From Natronocalculus amylovorans (GTDB taxonomy: Archaea > Halobacteriota > Halobacteria > Halobacteriales > Haloferacaceae): DNA of 64,000 nucleotides. The position numbers and the translations under genes are program-made. Shown one piece after another: positions 9,004 to 17,497 of the stretch. The DNA lies in NCBI RefSeq assembly GCF_023638035.1, contig NZ_JAKRVX010000005.1:62001-126000 (forward strand). The letters are read 5' to 3'. Under the pieces are notes generated by a model that was given only the letters and a program-made list of their open reading frames with translations, was not told the origin of the DNA and did not search any database. How positions within the stretch are numbered: position 1 is the first letter of the stretch; each line of letters starts with the position of its first letter.

Positions 9004-9442
9004 ATGAGCCAGCTCGATCTATCTTGGGATGTAGTTGATGAATGGTGGCTCCGGTACACCAGTGGTCTCACCGGCGAGCTCGTCGAGTTGCATGATGTCT
9101 TGCGCGAACTGAATGAGCAATGGGAGGCGAGCGCGTGCCCGTTCGATGTTGACCCACTCGCGATCAACTGGACGACTGACATCCCGCAATCAGGGCCGTT
9201 ACGAACCAATCAGGAAGAAAACTGGTCCCGCTGGCTTGCCCAGCTGATCAGAGATTCCATGGGGGCGTTCACAACAGCGGTGTTCGGCACTGAGCTCGAT
9301 CCGCAGGCGCTGCAAGTTCGATGTGAAAAGGCATTCCAGGATGAGCAGCTTCACGACCGGCGCGTCGACAGTATCGCCCAGAGCGTGGCACTCCCATCGG
9401 CGTGTCGGGTCGTAAACGTAAATTCCCAAACCAGCGTAACGG
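9004..9442 (+). pseudogene. 5' fragment of an unknown protein, cut by a TnpB right end
   Basis: The first ~135 codons read as genuine protein (MSQLDLSWDVVDEWWLRYTS, later NQEENWSRWLAQLIRDS), with a GGGTGG stretch a few bases before the ATG. Around 9430-9443 the frame runs into an IS1341-type right end (hairpin at 9454-9469, GGAGGATGTCAC to 9483). After that the frame continues only as antisense of hepT. The original C-terminus is therefore lost. I do not recognise the family; the Trp-rich N-terminus has no clear domain. Whether the stump is expressed cannot be told. Confidence 0.5.
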
Positions 9443-9483
9443 GCGTGGGAAGCCCACGACTTCAGTCGTGCGGAGGATGTCAC
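9443..9483 (+). repeat. Orphan IS1341-type right end
   Basis: Hairpin CACGAC-TTCA-GTCGTG (9454-9469) followed by CGGAGGATGTCAC, matching other right ends in this window. No TnpB is attached. It ends ten bases before the hepT stop codon and truncates the gene starting at 9004. Confidence 0.65.
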
Positions 9484-9493
9484 GTGTCCCGAT

Positions 9494-9919
9494 TCATTCT
9501 AATTCCTGATACCACTGTGCGATCTCCTGCTGAAATTGGTCGAACCAATATAGGTCGTCGTGTAATACACCATACACAATATCATGGTTTACGTCACCAT
9601 AACGGTGGGCGAGGATATTTCGAAAGCCAACCGCTTCTTCTACTTGCTCTTGAACCTCTGGTGAGAGTATACCTGCAATCCCAAGTGACTCGATCTCATT
9701 TTTTGCAGTTCCACTTGGCGAAAGGCCCTCCGAAGCACGAATATGCTGGGCAAGGTCAATACAGGATTGAATTAGGTTCATAAATGTTCGCTCAACGGCT
9801 CGTTGGACGATGATATCATCAACATACTGCTGTTTTGACATACCCCGAATCTGCTTCAGATCGTTCGTATACTCGTTGATATATCGAAGTTTGTCAATGA
9901 CAATATTATCATCAACCAT
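9494..9919 (-). CDS. hepT: HepT-type HEPN ribonuclease toxin
   Basis: 141 aa, all-helical DUF86/HEPN protein. It has the family's Rx4HxY motif as RNILAHRY near residue 105. The Arg and His form the RNase site, and in characterised systems the Tyr is the residue AMPylated by MntA to silence the toxin. Its ATG follows directly after the stop of mntA (TAAATG), so the two are co-translated. The motif is complete, so an active toxin under MntA control is expected. HepT toxins of this kind cleave RNA (tRNA in studied cases); the target here is not visible. Confidence 0.9.
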   Translation of the reverse strand: MVDDNIVIDKLRYINEYTNDLKQIRGMSKQQYVDDIIVQRAVERTFMNLIQSCIDLAQHIRASEGLSPSGTAKNEIESLGIAGILSPEVQEQVEEAVGFRNILAHRYGDVNHDIVYGVLHDDLYWFDQFQQEIAQWYQELE

Positions 9920-10354
9920 TTATATATCACCACGAGCCAACCGATCGATAAATTCTCGCTGTTCTCGCTCTCGCTTGCTCGCATCCGCATCATATTTGGT
10001 GTCAATTTGGCGTTTGTATGTGGCGATTTTTTCTGAATCACCAACAAGACGAATCCCGTCTCGGAGCGCAGCGTACGCAACATGCGTTGGGAGTGACTCG
10101 ATATCACTCACGTCAACAAATCCGTCCGCATATACCTGGAGGTCTGCATCGATACGGTTACGTCGCCGAAACCGATTGGCATCGGATAGCTCGTCTGGGA
10201 ACTGAAGTGCGATATCGACATCCGATGACTCATCTGCCACTCCTCTTGCATGTGATCCAAACAACACTGCGAAGCTGACCTCGGTTTGATTGAGGTAGGT
10301 TTGAATCCCATCAAGATCGATTGTTTCGAAAGAGGGATGGTCAGATTTGGACAT
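9920..10354 (-). CDS. mntA: MntA-type minimal nucleotidyltransferase antitoxin
   Basis: 144 aa. The nucleotidyltransferase motif GSHARGVADESSDVD carries the GSx10DxD metal-binding signature near residues 33-47. Known MntA proteins transfer AMP onto the HepT tyrosine, inactivating it without needing a tight complex. Start ATG at 10354; the gene lies first in the two-gene unit, as an antitoxin usually does. The upstream 65 bases recur at 37838-37904 and a truncated second copy of the gene lies at 39382, so the locus was duplicated in this replicon. The C-terminal helical tail ends with RLARGDI. Confidence 0.9.
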   Translation of the reverse strand: MSKSDHPSFETIDLDGIQTYLNQTEVSFAVLFGSHARGVADESSDVDIALQFPDELSDANRFRRRNRIDADLQVYADGFVDVSDIESLPTHVAYAALRDGIRLVGDSEKIATYKRQIDTKYDADASKREREQREFIDRLARGDI

Positions 10355-10420
10355 ACTAGTACTTCACGCTCCTTGCTAATATATTTCAGGCGGTATCGCA
10401 GCTCTGGCGACAATCGCCAT
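10355..10420 (-). promoter_or_regulatory. mntA-hepT upstream region, duplicated elsewhere
   Basis: On the minus strand this reads AGCTGCGATACCGCCTGAAA, then an AT-rich TATA-like stretch (ATATATTAG), then GGAGCGTGAAGTACTAGTA up to the ATG. A near copy stands at 37838-37904 on the plus strand. That both copies are preserved argues for a functional promoter/leader, which is inferred. Confidence 0.5.
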
Positions 10421-10459
10421 CGTACTGACGGTGTTGATATTCATGACCACGCGTACCAT

Positions 10460-10500
10460 TTGACATCCTTCACACGACTAAAATCGTGGGCTCTTTCCTC
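10460..10500 (-). repeat. Orphan IS1341-type right end
   Basis: TTGACATCC at 10460 is the inverted tip, followed by the hairpin CACGACTAAAATCGTG. No TnpB is attached. The rest of 10421-10620 has no gene I can support. Confidence 0.5.
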
Positions 10501-10620
10501 GATGTTCTGTAAGCAGTGGCTCGAAGCGAGTAGTATCTGTTGACGCGTTGATTAGCTAGTGAGGTTTTATATGCGTTATGCGTTTACGCATTCGCAAACG
10601 TGTATGTATATTAAATGAGT

Positions 10621-11290
10621 GGCTCTGTTGAAATCATCTCCTTCAGACACGTTCTTGTTTGAAACAGTTGGTCACTGAGATATGCTCATTGGCCGATCAG
10701 AATTCTACCAGATCCAAATGGTATCCTGAGTGGCGTGCAAGATGCACAGCGCCTATTTGCCGAAATGGTTTTTAAGCTCATTTATGTATTTGTCCCCAAT
10801 TCGATACTTTGCAAGCCCACGACTCTCATCTGCCCAACGTACGTCAATTATATCACGACTAAATTTCTTGCTGTATCGCTTCGTTAAATGTCCTTGGTGG
10901 CTCGCTATAGCCCCACTCTCATCAGGGACATTGAGTCCATGGGAGTCTCTCATTCGTTGCCGAACATCATCACCCATAACCCACTCCCCTTCAGCTTCAA
11001 GTAGCACCTGAATGAGCGCTTCCTTTTTTGGAGAAATCCAATCAAAAAAGTCGTCTGGTAGGGTATTTCGGGTCATACACTTCTCTATGTGAATAGAATA
11101 AATAAAAATCACGGATGGATGTAATAGCTACTTAATCACCCTCAACTTGCTGCTGACTACATCCTCTGTATCTTGCACGCTGCTACTGACATGCCGTGGA
11201 GAGGTCGTCGTTCGACATCGGTGCGTTGATCGCCTTTACTGACCGCGGGGAGGACAATATCAGTCACTTTCTAAGGATTGCAACAGAGCC
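10621..11290. mobile_element. TIR-bounded 670-bp segment carrying a winged-helix gene
   Basis: GGCTCTGTTGAAATC at 10621 faces GATTGCAACAGAGCC ending at 11290; the outer ten bases are a perfect inverted match. No transposase lies inside, only the gene at 10753-11076. No target duplication is visible (AAATGAGT against CTCCAAGA). It may be a composite of two IS ends rather than one element. The segment cuts into the vapC remnant at 11328. Confidence 0.4.
10753..11076 (-). CDS. Winged-helix-like DNA-binding protein (107 aa)
   Basis: From the ATG at 11076 (MTRNTLPDDFFDWISPKKEA) the protein is 107 aa. An N-terminal helix pair (KEALIQVLLEAEGEWVMGDD) leads to a candidate recognition region (GAIASHQGHLTKRYSKKFSR) and a beta-rich end (RWADESRGLAKYRIGDKY), the layout of a winged helix. 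It resembles short haloarchaeal regulators. An upstream in-frame ATG at 11112 would add a hydrophobic MIFIYSI stretch, which I consider unlikely. It sits alone between two IS ends. The target is unknown; it may regulate itself. Confidence 0.6.
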   Translation of the reverse strand: MTRNTLPDDFFDWISPKKEALIQVLLEAEGEWVMGDDVRQRMRDSHGLNVPDESGAIASHQGHLTKRYSKKFSRDIIDVRWADESRGLAKYRIGDKYINELKNHFGK

Positions 11291-11327
11291 CTCCAAGATC
11301 AACAAATTAATGGAAAGAATTTGTTAG

Positions 11328-11543
11328 TTGATGTTCACCGCGGATTCGACTGGCAACGGTGTTCGCAGCCTCGAACGACCCTGTTCGAGCACGCGTAAGC
11401 GTCACCGTTTCGTCAAAGATGTAGTCGTTCGTGTACGGCTGTCCGTACTCTCCATTGAGCAGCGCATCGAACGCATGGTTGTGTCGATCCGCATCCGTAT
11501 CGTGATGTGTGAAGAAAACGCCAGTGTCGACGAATACACTCAG
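11328..11543 (-). pseudogene. Decayed VapC-type PIN toxin fragment
   Basis: Reads as a copy of the intact PIN gene at 39774-40202: VFVDTGVFFTHHDTDAD, later YIFDETVTLTRARTGSFEAA. The start codon has become CTG (11541-11543), about three codons are missing in the middle, and the frame breaks after ASRI at about 11335, near the IS end at 11290. The last catalytic acidic residues are gone. It cannot make an active toxin. Confidence 0.75.
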
Positions 11544-11812
11544 TACAGCACGTCGTCGATATCGTCTTCGGTCGTCGTGACGCCTGACGATACCATCCCA
11601 TCGTGAAATTTCTCACGATCGGAGTCAGCGAGTGGAGCCCGCTCTTCGCGGAAGGAGTCGATGAGGTCGGATTTCGACTCGATCGCACGCTCGACGAGCC
11701 GGGCAAGGATCTCCTGCGGGGTCACTCATGTCCCCGTTTCGAGTCGAATCTCGGCCTGTAACCGTTCGATACGAGACTGGGTATCGTCGTCTATCTTCAC
11801 CGACGTTGTCAT
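11540..11812 (-). pseudogene. Decayed VapB-type antitoxin with a nonsense codon
   Basis: Copy of the antitoxin at 40199-40474. It begins MTTSVKIDDDTQSRIERLQ at 11812, but the codon for Arg after ETGT is TGA (CGA in the intact copy). The remaining 61 codons (TPQEILARLVERAIES and on) stay open. A shortened product could start internally, but it would lack the N-terminal ribbon that binds DNA. Confidence 0.75.
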
Positions 11813-11901
11813 ATATCTGGTAGAATATAGTACCGAGTAAATCTTTATACAGAATATGCTGATGTGTTCACTGTTTGTTGCATACATTCTCTATTTAGTC
11901 G

Positions 11902-12633
11902 TCAGTGCGCCAGCACGTGTCCATCGTGACACCGGCAGTTACACTCAAAATAGGCCGCACTGTACCCCGCACATTCGAACGAGCTAATGAGCGACTCGGC
12001 GTCAGCTTGCTCATCAACTTCGACGTTGACGATCGAGCGCTCACCGCGTTCGAGCGCCTTGAGTGCGCACTCGAGGTCTTGACGCTCGGGCTGGAGGCTT
12101 TCGATGAGTAGTGCCTCAACTGTCCATTCAGGAAGCTCCGGCACGCGCCCATCGGCGATTGCCGTCGAAACCTCCTCGTCATCGTAAAAGTACTCGGCGA
12201 TCTCCGGCCCGTCGGACGTTCGGAGTCGATCCCTCGCCGACTCGCGAAATTGATTAACTACAAGGAAGCAGTTGATATCGTGTTGGTTCGCAAAGCGCTC
12301 GTATGTCTCGGCGCGCTCAAGTGTCGCAGGCGTTGCGACAATAAACACCGTATCCAGTTGGTCGGCTCGCGTTTCGATCGCTTTCGTCCCTGATGGGCAG
12401 TCTTCGACCGTCCACTCAATCCCAAAGCCATTGTCGGTGCTCGTCTCGTGGTCGGTCACCAGTTGTGTTGCCTCACCGATCACCCGAACATTGGTTCGTT
12501 CGGCCAGTCGATTCGCGACGAGCGCGGCGATTGTTGTCTTTCCAGCGTCGCGATCGCCGACAAACGCGATGTAACGCGCCCCAGATCCATGCTCTTTCTC
12601 AGCTGCCTCGATCTCTGTTAACTTTGTTGACAC
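11902..12633 (-). CDS. CooC/MinD-like P-loop ATPase with a Cys/His-rich tail
   Basis: 243 aa. A phosphate-binding loop, FVGDRDAGKTTIAALVANRL, lies near residues 24-43. Later segments (DTVFIVATPATLERAETYER, CFLVVNQF) match the central strands of SIMIBI-class ATPases. CooC proteins of this class help insert nickel into metalloenzymes. The C-terminus ends CNCRCHDGHVLAH, a possible metal site. It lies 566 bases downstream of, and on the same strand as, an oligopeptide/nickel-type ABC operon, which is compatible with metal handling, but no nickel enzyme is in view. The Walker A differs from the deviant KGGxGK of true CooC/MinD, so a plain GTPase-like role is also possible. Confidence 0.6.
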   Translation of the reverse strand: MSTKLTEIEAAEKEHGSGARYIAFVGDRDAGKTTIAALVANRLAERTNVRVIGEATQLVTDHETSTDNGFGIEWTVEDCPSGTKAIETRADQLDTVFIVATPATLERAETYERFANQHDINCFLVVNQFRESARDRLRTSDGPEIAEYFYDDEEVSTAIADGRVPELPEWTVEALLIESLQPERQDLECALKALERGERSIVNVEVDEQADAESLISSFECAGYSAAYFECNCRCHDGHVLAH

Positions 12634-13161
12634 AGTTATTATTAATCTATACCTACTCGATAATCAAAGTTGTTATTTTAATACTTAAGATTAATAATTT
12701 TCCGTTCTCTAATCAGAGAATTCCGTCGGACACCACGCTGTGCACGGCGTCCTCAGAATGCAAGCATTCTGATGGGCATCGCAAAATGGAGGTTTGCTCA
12801 GCGGGCGTGAACCCGACAATTACTCGACAACCCATGTTTGGCGGTAGTAGGGATATTTAATCGATAGCGTATCGTAGCATGGTCTACACCAAGGTGGTTC
12901 CACCGCCTATTTAAATACACAATATCGAGTCTTCGAGGTCCAGAACGTCCGAGACACCCTGTCGGAATAGGAGCAACGGCAGTGTAGTGGTTCGAGAGAC
13001 GGAATCTCGCTTTATTACGAAACTCTTCGATTTTCGAACGACCCCACCACCGGTCTGTCATGACGACAGATCGTAAACCATCGAATATCCTAACCCAGTG
13101 GTGCGGTGCCGTAGGAAGCCTCATCATCAGAACAGATGTGTTCTGATTGGCCAACGAGAAG
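12634..13161. other. Intergenic stretch with IS-end debris, no supported gene
   Basis: The first ~70 bases are AT-rich promoter-like DNA for the gene ending at 11902. About 12750-12830 holds a hairpin (CAGAATGCAAGCATTCTG) and GGGCGTGAACCCGACAA, a motif also seen near 34540 and at the window start. 13125-13150 is a copy of the hairpin at 8796. A 118-codon minus frame (12798-13154) shows no recognisable protein. Confidence 0.4.
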
Positions 13162-13193
13162 CTCAGCGTCTTGTGGCATCATTTACGCTGAGG
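13162..13193 (-). terminator. Hairpin just after the ABC/FAD operon
   Basis: Inverted repeat CTCAGCGT...ACGCTGAG (8 bp, 16-base loop) starts a few bases after the stop of the FAD gene on the minus strand. It could terminate or stabilise the transcript. No U-run of typical length follows. Confidence 0.35.
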
Positions 13194-13199
13194 AGGAGA

Positions 13200-13982
13200 T
13201 CACGACTCCTCGGTAAACCATTCTCGCATCCACGCTCGACCACACTTGGCACGCAAGCGTCGCTCTTCGTGTGAGATCTCTTCGACACCGACCGGAATAT
13301 CCTTGCCGTACCCCTCGTAGTATCCCGCTGGCGCGATCCAATCGTTGTAGAACTCTGGAATTAGTTTGGAGATTAGGTTCAATGCAACTCGAGCACCGTC
13401 TCCGGCGCTTACGAGTGCCTGATGGGGCGTCCCAGTAATACGACCGGCGGCGTAGAGTCCGTCGACGTTCGTTCGACCCTGCGGGTCGGTGATAATCTCG
13501 TCGACAGGCCCGTCTTCTTCCTGCTCGGTTTCGACCCCCAGTTCTTCGAGGTAGTTGCTTTTGGACCACGAGGCGGCGAGAACGGTTCGCGTAGGAATCG
13601 GGCCTTCGTCGAGGATCACGTCGAACCCGTCCTTGGTTCTGCTAACTGTCTTGACGGTCGTTTCTCGAATGGTACACGGTGTTTGTGCGACGTGTGCCTG
13701 CATGATATCACGGAGGTCTCGCGGTTCAATCCCCAGCGGAAAGCCGAGGTAGTTTTCCACGTAGGCACACTTCTGAAGCGTCGAGCGACCGTTCTTGAGC
13801 TGTAGCGCTCGAAGGCCAGCGCGGGCCAAGAACAGACTGGCTGCACAGCCTGCGGGTCCACCACCGACTATGACGACGTGGTATCCCTCGTCATCTGGCG
13901 GATCGATCACTGGTTCATTCGCCGTTCTGTTCGTCGATTCTGGTGCGGTACAAGTTGATTCAGTCTGGTTCGTCAATGTCAT
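13200..13982 (-). CDS. FAD-binding thioredoxin-reductase-like protein lacking the CxxC pair
   Basis: 260 aa from the ATG at 13982, overlapping the ABC ATPase gene by 23 bases. The Rossmann motif VVIVGGGPAGCAASLFLARA and the late FAD motif GLYAAGRITG are clear. It is too short to hold the inserted NADPH domain of thioredoxin reductases, and I see no redox-active CxxC. It is thus a single-lobe flavoprotein whose partner or substrate is unknown. Last gene of a five-gene transporter operon, which suggests that it acts on the imported compound or protects the system. It may be a diverged geranylgeranyl-reductase-type or TrxB-type protein. The fold is certain, the role is not. Confidence 0.75.
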   Translation of the reverse strand: MTLTNQTESTCTAPESTNRTANEPVIDPPDDEGYHVVIVGGGPAGCAASLFLARAGLRALQLKNGRSTLQKCAYVENYLGFPLGIEPRDLRDIMQAHVAQTPCTIRETTVKTVSRTKDGFDVILDEGPIPTRTVLAASWSKSNYLEELGVETEQEEDGPVDEIITDPQGRTNVDGLYAAGRITGTPHQALVSAGDGARVALNLISKLIPEFYNDWIAPAGYYEGYGKDIPVGVEEISHEERRLRAKCGRAWMREWFTEES

Positions 13983-15645
13983 GTGTGCTGTGTGTCTGGG
14001 TATTGAGGTGAGCTCCATCGAGCGTCGCGTCGATCAGCATCCGCGTTTCGACATGTGTCGGTTCGGTAAACAGTGCGTTCGTAGACCCACCGTCAACGAT
14101 TCGGCCGTCAGCGAGCACGAGCGTTCGATCGGACAGTCGGCGGGCGATGTCAAAGTCGTGCGTCACAATCAACATGGATCGGCCGTCCCGCCGACCGAGT
14201 CGCTCGAACAATGAGCAGAGACGATGAGTCGTCACCGTATCGAGCGCGCTCGTCGCCTCGTCGAGAACCAGCAGTTCCGGTTCGAGTGCGAGCGCACGAG
14301 CCACGGCGATCCGCTGGGCTTCGCCGCCGGAGAGTTCGCGCGGGTATCGGTTCTGGTACCCTTCGAGTCCCACCTGCTTGAGCAGCTCCATGACCCGCGG
14401 TTGGCGGCAGGGTCGTTCCCAGCCGGCTCCGAAAAGCGGTTCGGCGATACTTTGGGCGACGGTACGCCGCGGGTCGAGACTCGATCGAGGAGATTGAAAC
14501 ACGTAGCCGACCGCTGCCTGTAGCTCCTGTCGGCGTTCAGTCACTGGACCGACCGACTCACCGTGTATCTGAACCGTCCCACTGGACGGCGTCTCGAGTC
14601 CGGCGATCAGTCGGGCCGCCGTCGTCTTGCCGGCACCGGACCGCCCGACGAGAGCAACACACTCCCCTGTCCGGAGGGCAAGCGACGCATCTATGAGCGC
14701 GTCAGTTGTGGTCCCGTGTCCGAGAAGTCGGGAGACGATCGAACCGTCGCGGTACCGCTTGGTCACGTTCTCGAGTTCGGCAACGATCGAGTCGCACGAG
14801 CTACGCGAGTCAAGAGTCGCTTGTGATCCACCGTCGGCAGCCCACGGACTGGATTGGCGAGCACTAACGAGCGTCGAGGCATATGGATGCGTCGGGTTCG
14901 AGAACAATCGGTTAGTGGAATTCTGGTCGACGAGTTCACCCTTGCGCATGACGAGTGTCCGGTCACAACAGTACTCGACGACATCTAGGTCATGGGTAAT
15001 GAGCAAGACGGTGAGGTCCCGTTCGCTCGCAACCTGTTCGAGCGTCTCAAGCACACGGGCTTGCGTGACCGCGTCGAGCGAGCTCGTGGGCTCGTCGAGC
15101 ACGAGCAGGTCGGGTTCGCCTGCGAGGGCGACCGCCAGCAGCGCCCGCTGTTTCTGGCCGCCAGAGCACTCGTGCGGGTATCGGTCTGCAAGCTCCGGCT
15201 CGAGATCGACGTCCAGAAGTAGGCTCTCAACGTGCGATTCGTGTCGTCGCCGCCACCGTCGCCGTTTCCCGTCGACGCTCTCGGCGATCTGTTCACCGAG
15301 GGTGTATGCAGGGTGGAGAGCATCACCGCCGTTCTGGAACGCTAGCCCAACTCGCCGCTGTCGGATCCGTCGAAGTGTCGACTCATCCGCTTCGACGAGC
15401 TCCGTGCTACCGATTCGAATCGATCCTGACGGCTCACCGGCGAGACCAACGAGCGCGAGTCCAAGTGTCGACTTACCGGCACCTGATTCGCCCACCAAGC
15501 CGACGAATGTCCCTTGATCGAGGCTGAATGAAACATTCTTGACAGCTACTGTGTCCCCGTAGCGAACGGTGAGGTTCTCGACACTGACGGCCGATCGCTT
15601 GTCGTGACGGTCGGCAGATGCCGGGTTACTTTCGTCAGTCGTCAT
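13960..15645 (-). CDS. Fused ABC transporter ATPase (DppD-DppF/NikD-NikE type)
   Basis: 561 aa from the ATG at 15645, which forms an ATGA overlap with the stop of the permease gene. Two complete ATPase domains in tandem. The first has Walker A GESGAGKS, signature CSGGQKQRAL, Walker B LLVLDEPTS and H-loop ITHD. The second has GRSGAGKT, LSGGEAQRIAV, LLVLDEATS and VTHD. The CSGGQ in the first half deviates from LSGGQ. The first domain is followed by the oligopeptide-transporter extension with a THPYA motif. The fusion replaces the usual two separate genes and would energise the two permeases encoded upstream. Confidence 0.92.
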   Translation of the reverse strand: MTTDESNPASADRHDKRSAVSVENLTVRYGDTVAVKNVSFSLDQGTFVGLVGESGAGKSTLGLALVGLAGEPSGSIRIGSTELVEADESTLRRIRQRRVGLAFQNGGDALHPAYTLGEQIAESVDGKRRRWRRRHESHVESLLLDVDLEPELADRYPHECSGGQKQRALLAVALAGEPDLLVLDEPTSSLDAVTQARVLETLEQVASERDLTVLLITHDLDVVEYCCDRTLVMRKGELVDQNSTNRLFSNPTHPYASTLVSARQSSPWAADGGSQATLDSRSSCDSIVAELENVTKRYRDGSIVSRLLGHGTTTDALIDASLALRTGECVALVGRSGAGKTTAARLIAGLETPSSGTVQIHGESVGPVTERRQELQAAVGYVFQSPRSSLDPRRTVAQSIAEPLFGAGWERPCRQPRVMELLKQVGLEGYQNRYPRELSGGEAQRIAVARALALEPELLVLDEATSALDTVTTHRLCSLFERLGRRDGRSMLIVTHDFDIARRLSDRTLVLADGRIVDGGSTNALFTEPTHVETRMLIDATLDGAHLNTQTHSTHDIDEPD

Positions 15646-16520
15646 CGGTTCACCCTCGTCGGATCCGTATCGAGTGAGTCGCGGAGTCCGTCGCCAAGCA
15701 GGTTGAACCCGAGGACGACGACAGCGATCGCGACCCCGGGCACGTTGACCAACCACGGTGCTGATCGGAGGTAATCAGAGCCATCCGCAACCATCGTCCC
15801 CCACTCCGGTGTTGGCGGCTGTGCACCCAATCCGAGAAAGGAGAGACCCGCTGCAGCGAGGACGACACCGCCAAGATCGAGCGTCGAAAGCACCACAACG
15901 GGACCAGCGACGTTCGGCACGAAGTGCGTCCAGACCAGTCGTATGCGGGAGACACCTGCGAGTTTCGCAGCGTCAACGAATGGCTCTTCCCGAACGGAAA
16001 GCACCGAACTTCTGACGACGCGGGCGTAGCTGCCCCAACCGACGACCACCAGTGCTAGGAGAACATTGCGAAGACTCGGCCCGAGAATACCGGCGATAAC
16101 GAGCGCCAGAACGATTCCGGGGAATGCGAGGAGGAAATCGACGACGCGCATCAACACCTCGTCGACGAGTCCGCCGAACAGTCCGGCCAACAGTCCGACG
16201 ACGAAACCGATAATAAGTCTGATAAGGGTGATCGACACAGCCATGGCGAGGGTAATCCTCGCACCATAGACTAGCCTCGACAAGACGTCTCGACCAAGGG
16301 GGTCCGTTCCGAGGGGATGAGCCATCGATGGCGGTTGGAGACGGTTCGAAAGCGCACCGGCGTTAGGATCGCCGACCAGCACCGGGCCAGCGATAGCAAC
16401 TAGCGTGACAAGTGCAATGACGATCCCGCCAGCGAGACTCGCGGGATTGTTCCTAAGTGCAGTGAGTAAATTCGATCGTCTGATGCTTTCGAATCGACCC
16501 GGGTCGGAGAGTGTGTTCAT
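15642..16520 (-). CDS. ABC transporter permease, DppC/NikC type
   Basis: 292 aa with five to six membrane helices and a non-helical N-terminus (RRSNLLTALRNNPASL). It has the family landmarks HPLGTDPLGRDVLSRLVYGAR near residue 70 and the EAA-like loop DAAKLAGVSRIRLVWTHFVPN that contacts the ATPase. Overlaps the ATPase gene by four bases; 34 bases from the upstream permease. Pairs with the DppB-type gene to form the membrane pore for an oligopeptide, nickel-chelate or similar substrate. Confidence 0.92.
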   Translation of the reverse strand: MNTLSDPGRFESIRRSNLLTALRNNPASLAGGIVIALVTLVAIAGPVLVGDPNAGALSNRLQPPSMAHPLGTDPLGRDVLSRLVYGARITLAMAVSITLIRLIIGFVVGLLAGLFGGLVDEVLMRVVDFLLAFPGIVLALVIAGILGPSLRNVLLALVVVGWGSYARVVRSSVLSVREEPFVDAAKLAGVSRIRLVWTHFVPNVAGPVVVLSTLDLGGVVLAAAGLSFLGLGAQPPTPEWGTMVADGSDYLRSAPWLVNVPGVAIAVVVLGFNLLGDGLRDSLDTDPTRVNR

Positions 16521-16554
16521 GGATCAGCCTCTGTCGTGGGTGTGTTCGCGTCAG

Positions 16555-17496
16555 TCATGCACTCGCCTCCAGATCGATTCGCGGATCGAGGTACCGATAC
16601 GAGAGGTCGACGAGGAAGTTCGTCACCACGAATAATACAGCGGTCACCAGCACAACTCCCTGTACGACCGGATAGTCTCGGGCGAAGACTGCGTCGACGA
16701 GAAGCGTTCCCAGCCCCGGTCGATTGAAGACGGCTTCCACGATTACCGCACCGTTTAGGACGTAGGCAAATTGGAGCCCAATGACGGTGACAACCGGGAT
16801 AAGGGCGCTTCGAAGTGCGTGTCGATAAACGACAACTCGCTCGTACAATCCCTTCGATCGTGCCGTTCTCACATACGGTTCCTCGAGCGTCTCGAGCAGC
16901 GACGCGCGTAGTAGCCGGGTAATGACCGCGGCTAGTCCAGTCCCAAGCGTCACTGCTGGTAAAACGAGGTGTGCAGCGCTTCCTGCCCCCGACGTCGGAA
17001 TGGCGTTGAGTGGCAGTGCAACGAGGATAATCAGCAGGTATCCAAACCAGAAGTTGGGGACCGAAACCCCGAAGAGTGCCCCGGCCTGGCTGATATAATC
17101 GAGGGAGGTCTGGCGATACACCGCGCTGACGATGCCCGCCGGAACGGAGATAACGAGCGCGACGATCATCGCGGCAACAGCGAGTTCGATCGTCGCCGGG
17201 AGGTGAGCTGCGATCAACTCGCGAACCGCCCGGCCGTGAAAGTATGACTGACCGAGATCGCCACTAACGGCATTGCCAAGCCAGTTTGCATACTGTACGT
17301 GGAACGGCTCCTCGAGGCCATGTTCCGCACGGAACTGACTGACCTCTTGATCGCTTGGTTGACTGTTGAGCCGCTCGCGGAGGATCGTCTCTGCGGGATC
17401 GCCCGGCGTAATTAATACCAGTGCGTAGGTGGCGAGACTCACTGAGCCGAGGACGACAGCCGAGCTCACGACGCGTTTCAACAAGTACCAACACAT
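16555..17496 (-). CDS. ABC transporter permease, DppB/NikB type
   Basis: 313 aa, six predicted helices. The N-terminus (YLLKRVVSSAVVLGSVSLAT) and the first loop (PGDPAETILRERL, then HGLEEPFHVQYANWL) are typical of DppB. The cytoplasmic coupling loop reads YVRTARSKGLYERVVVYRHALR. It starts one base after the solute-binding protein gene stop and so belongs to the same transcript. Confidence 0.92.
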   Translation of the reverse strand: MCWYLLKRVVSSAVVLGSVSLATYALVLITPGDPAETILRERLNSQPSDQEVSQFRAEHGLEEPFHVQYANWLGNAVSGDLGQSYFHGRAVRELIAAHLPATIELAVAAMIVALVISVPAGIVSAVYRQTSLDYISQAGALFGVSVPNFWFGYLLIILVALPLNAIPTSGAGSAAHLVLPAVTLGTGLAAVITRLLRASLLETLEEPYVRTARSKGLYERVVVYRHALRSALIPVVTVIGLQFAYVLNGAVIVEAVFNRPGLGTLLVDAVFARDYPVVQGVVLVTAVLFVVTNFLVDLSYRYLDPRIDLEASA

Positions 17497-17497
17497 A

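Noticed and set aside
9443-9783. Continuation of the plus-strand frame that begins at 9004
   Set aside because: This part is an IS right end followed by antisense of hepT, so it is not part of the original protein.
10613-11298. Target duplication around the 10621-11290 segment
   Set aside because: Flanks AAATGAGT and CTCCAAGA do not match; the segment may be two independent IS ends.
12798-13154. 118-codon minus-strand frame
   Set aside because: No family recognised and it runs through hairpin repeats; coding not supported.
14627-15517. 296-codon plus-strand frame opposite the ABC ATPase
   Set aside because: Antisense shadow of a GC-rich gene with clear Walker motifs on the minus strand.
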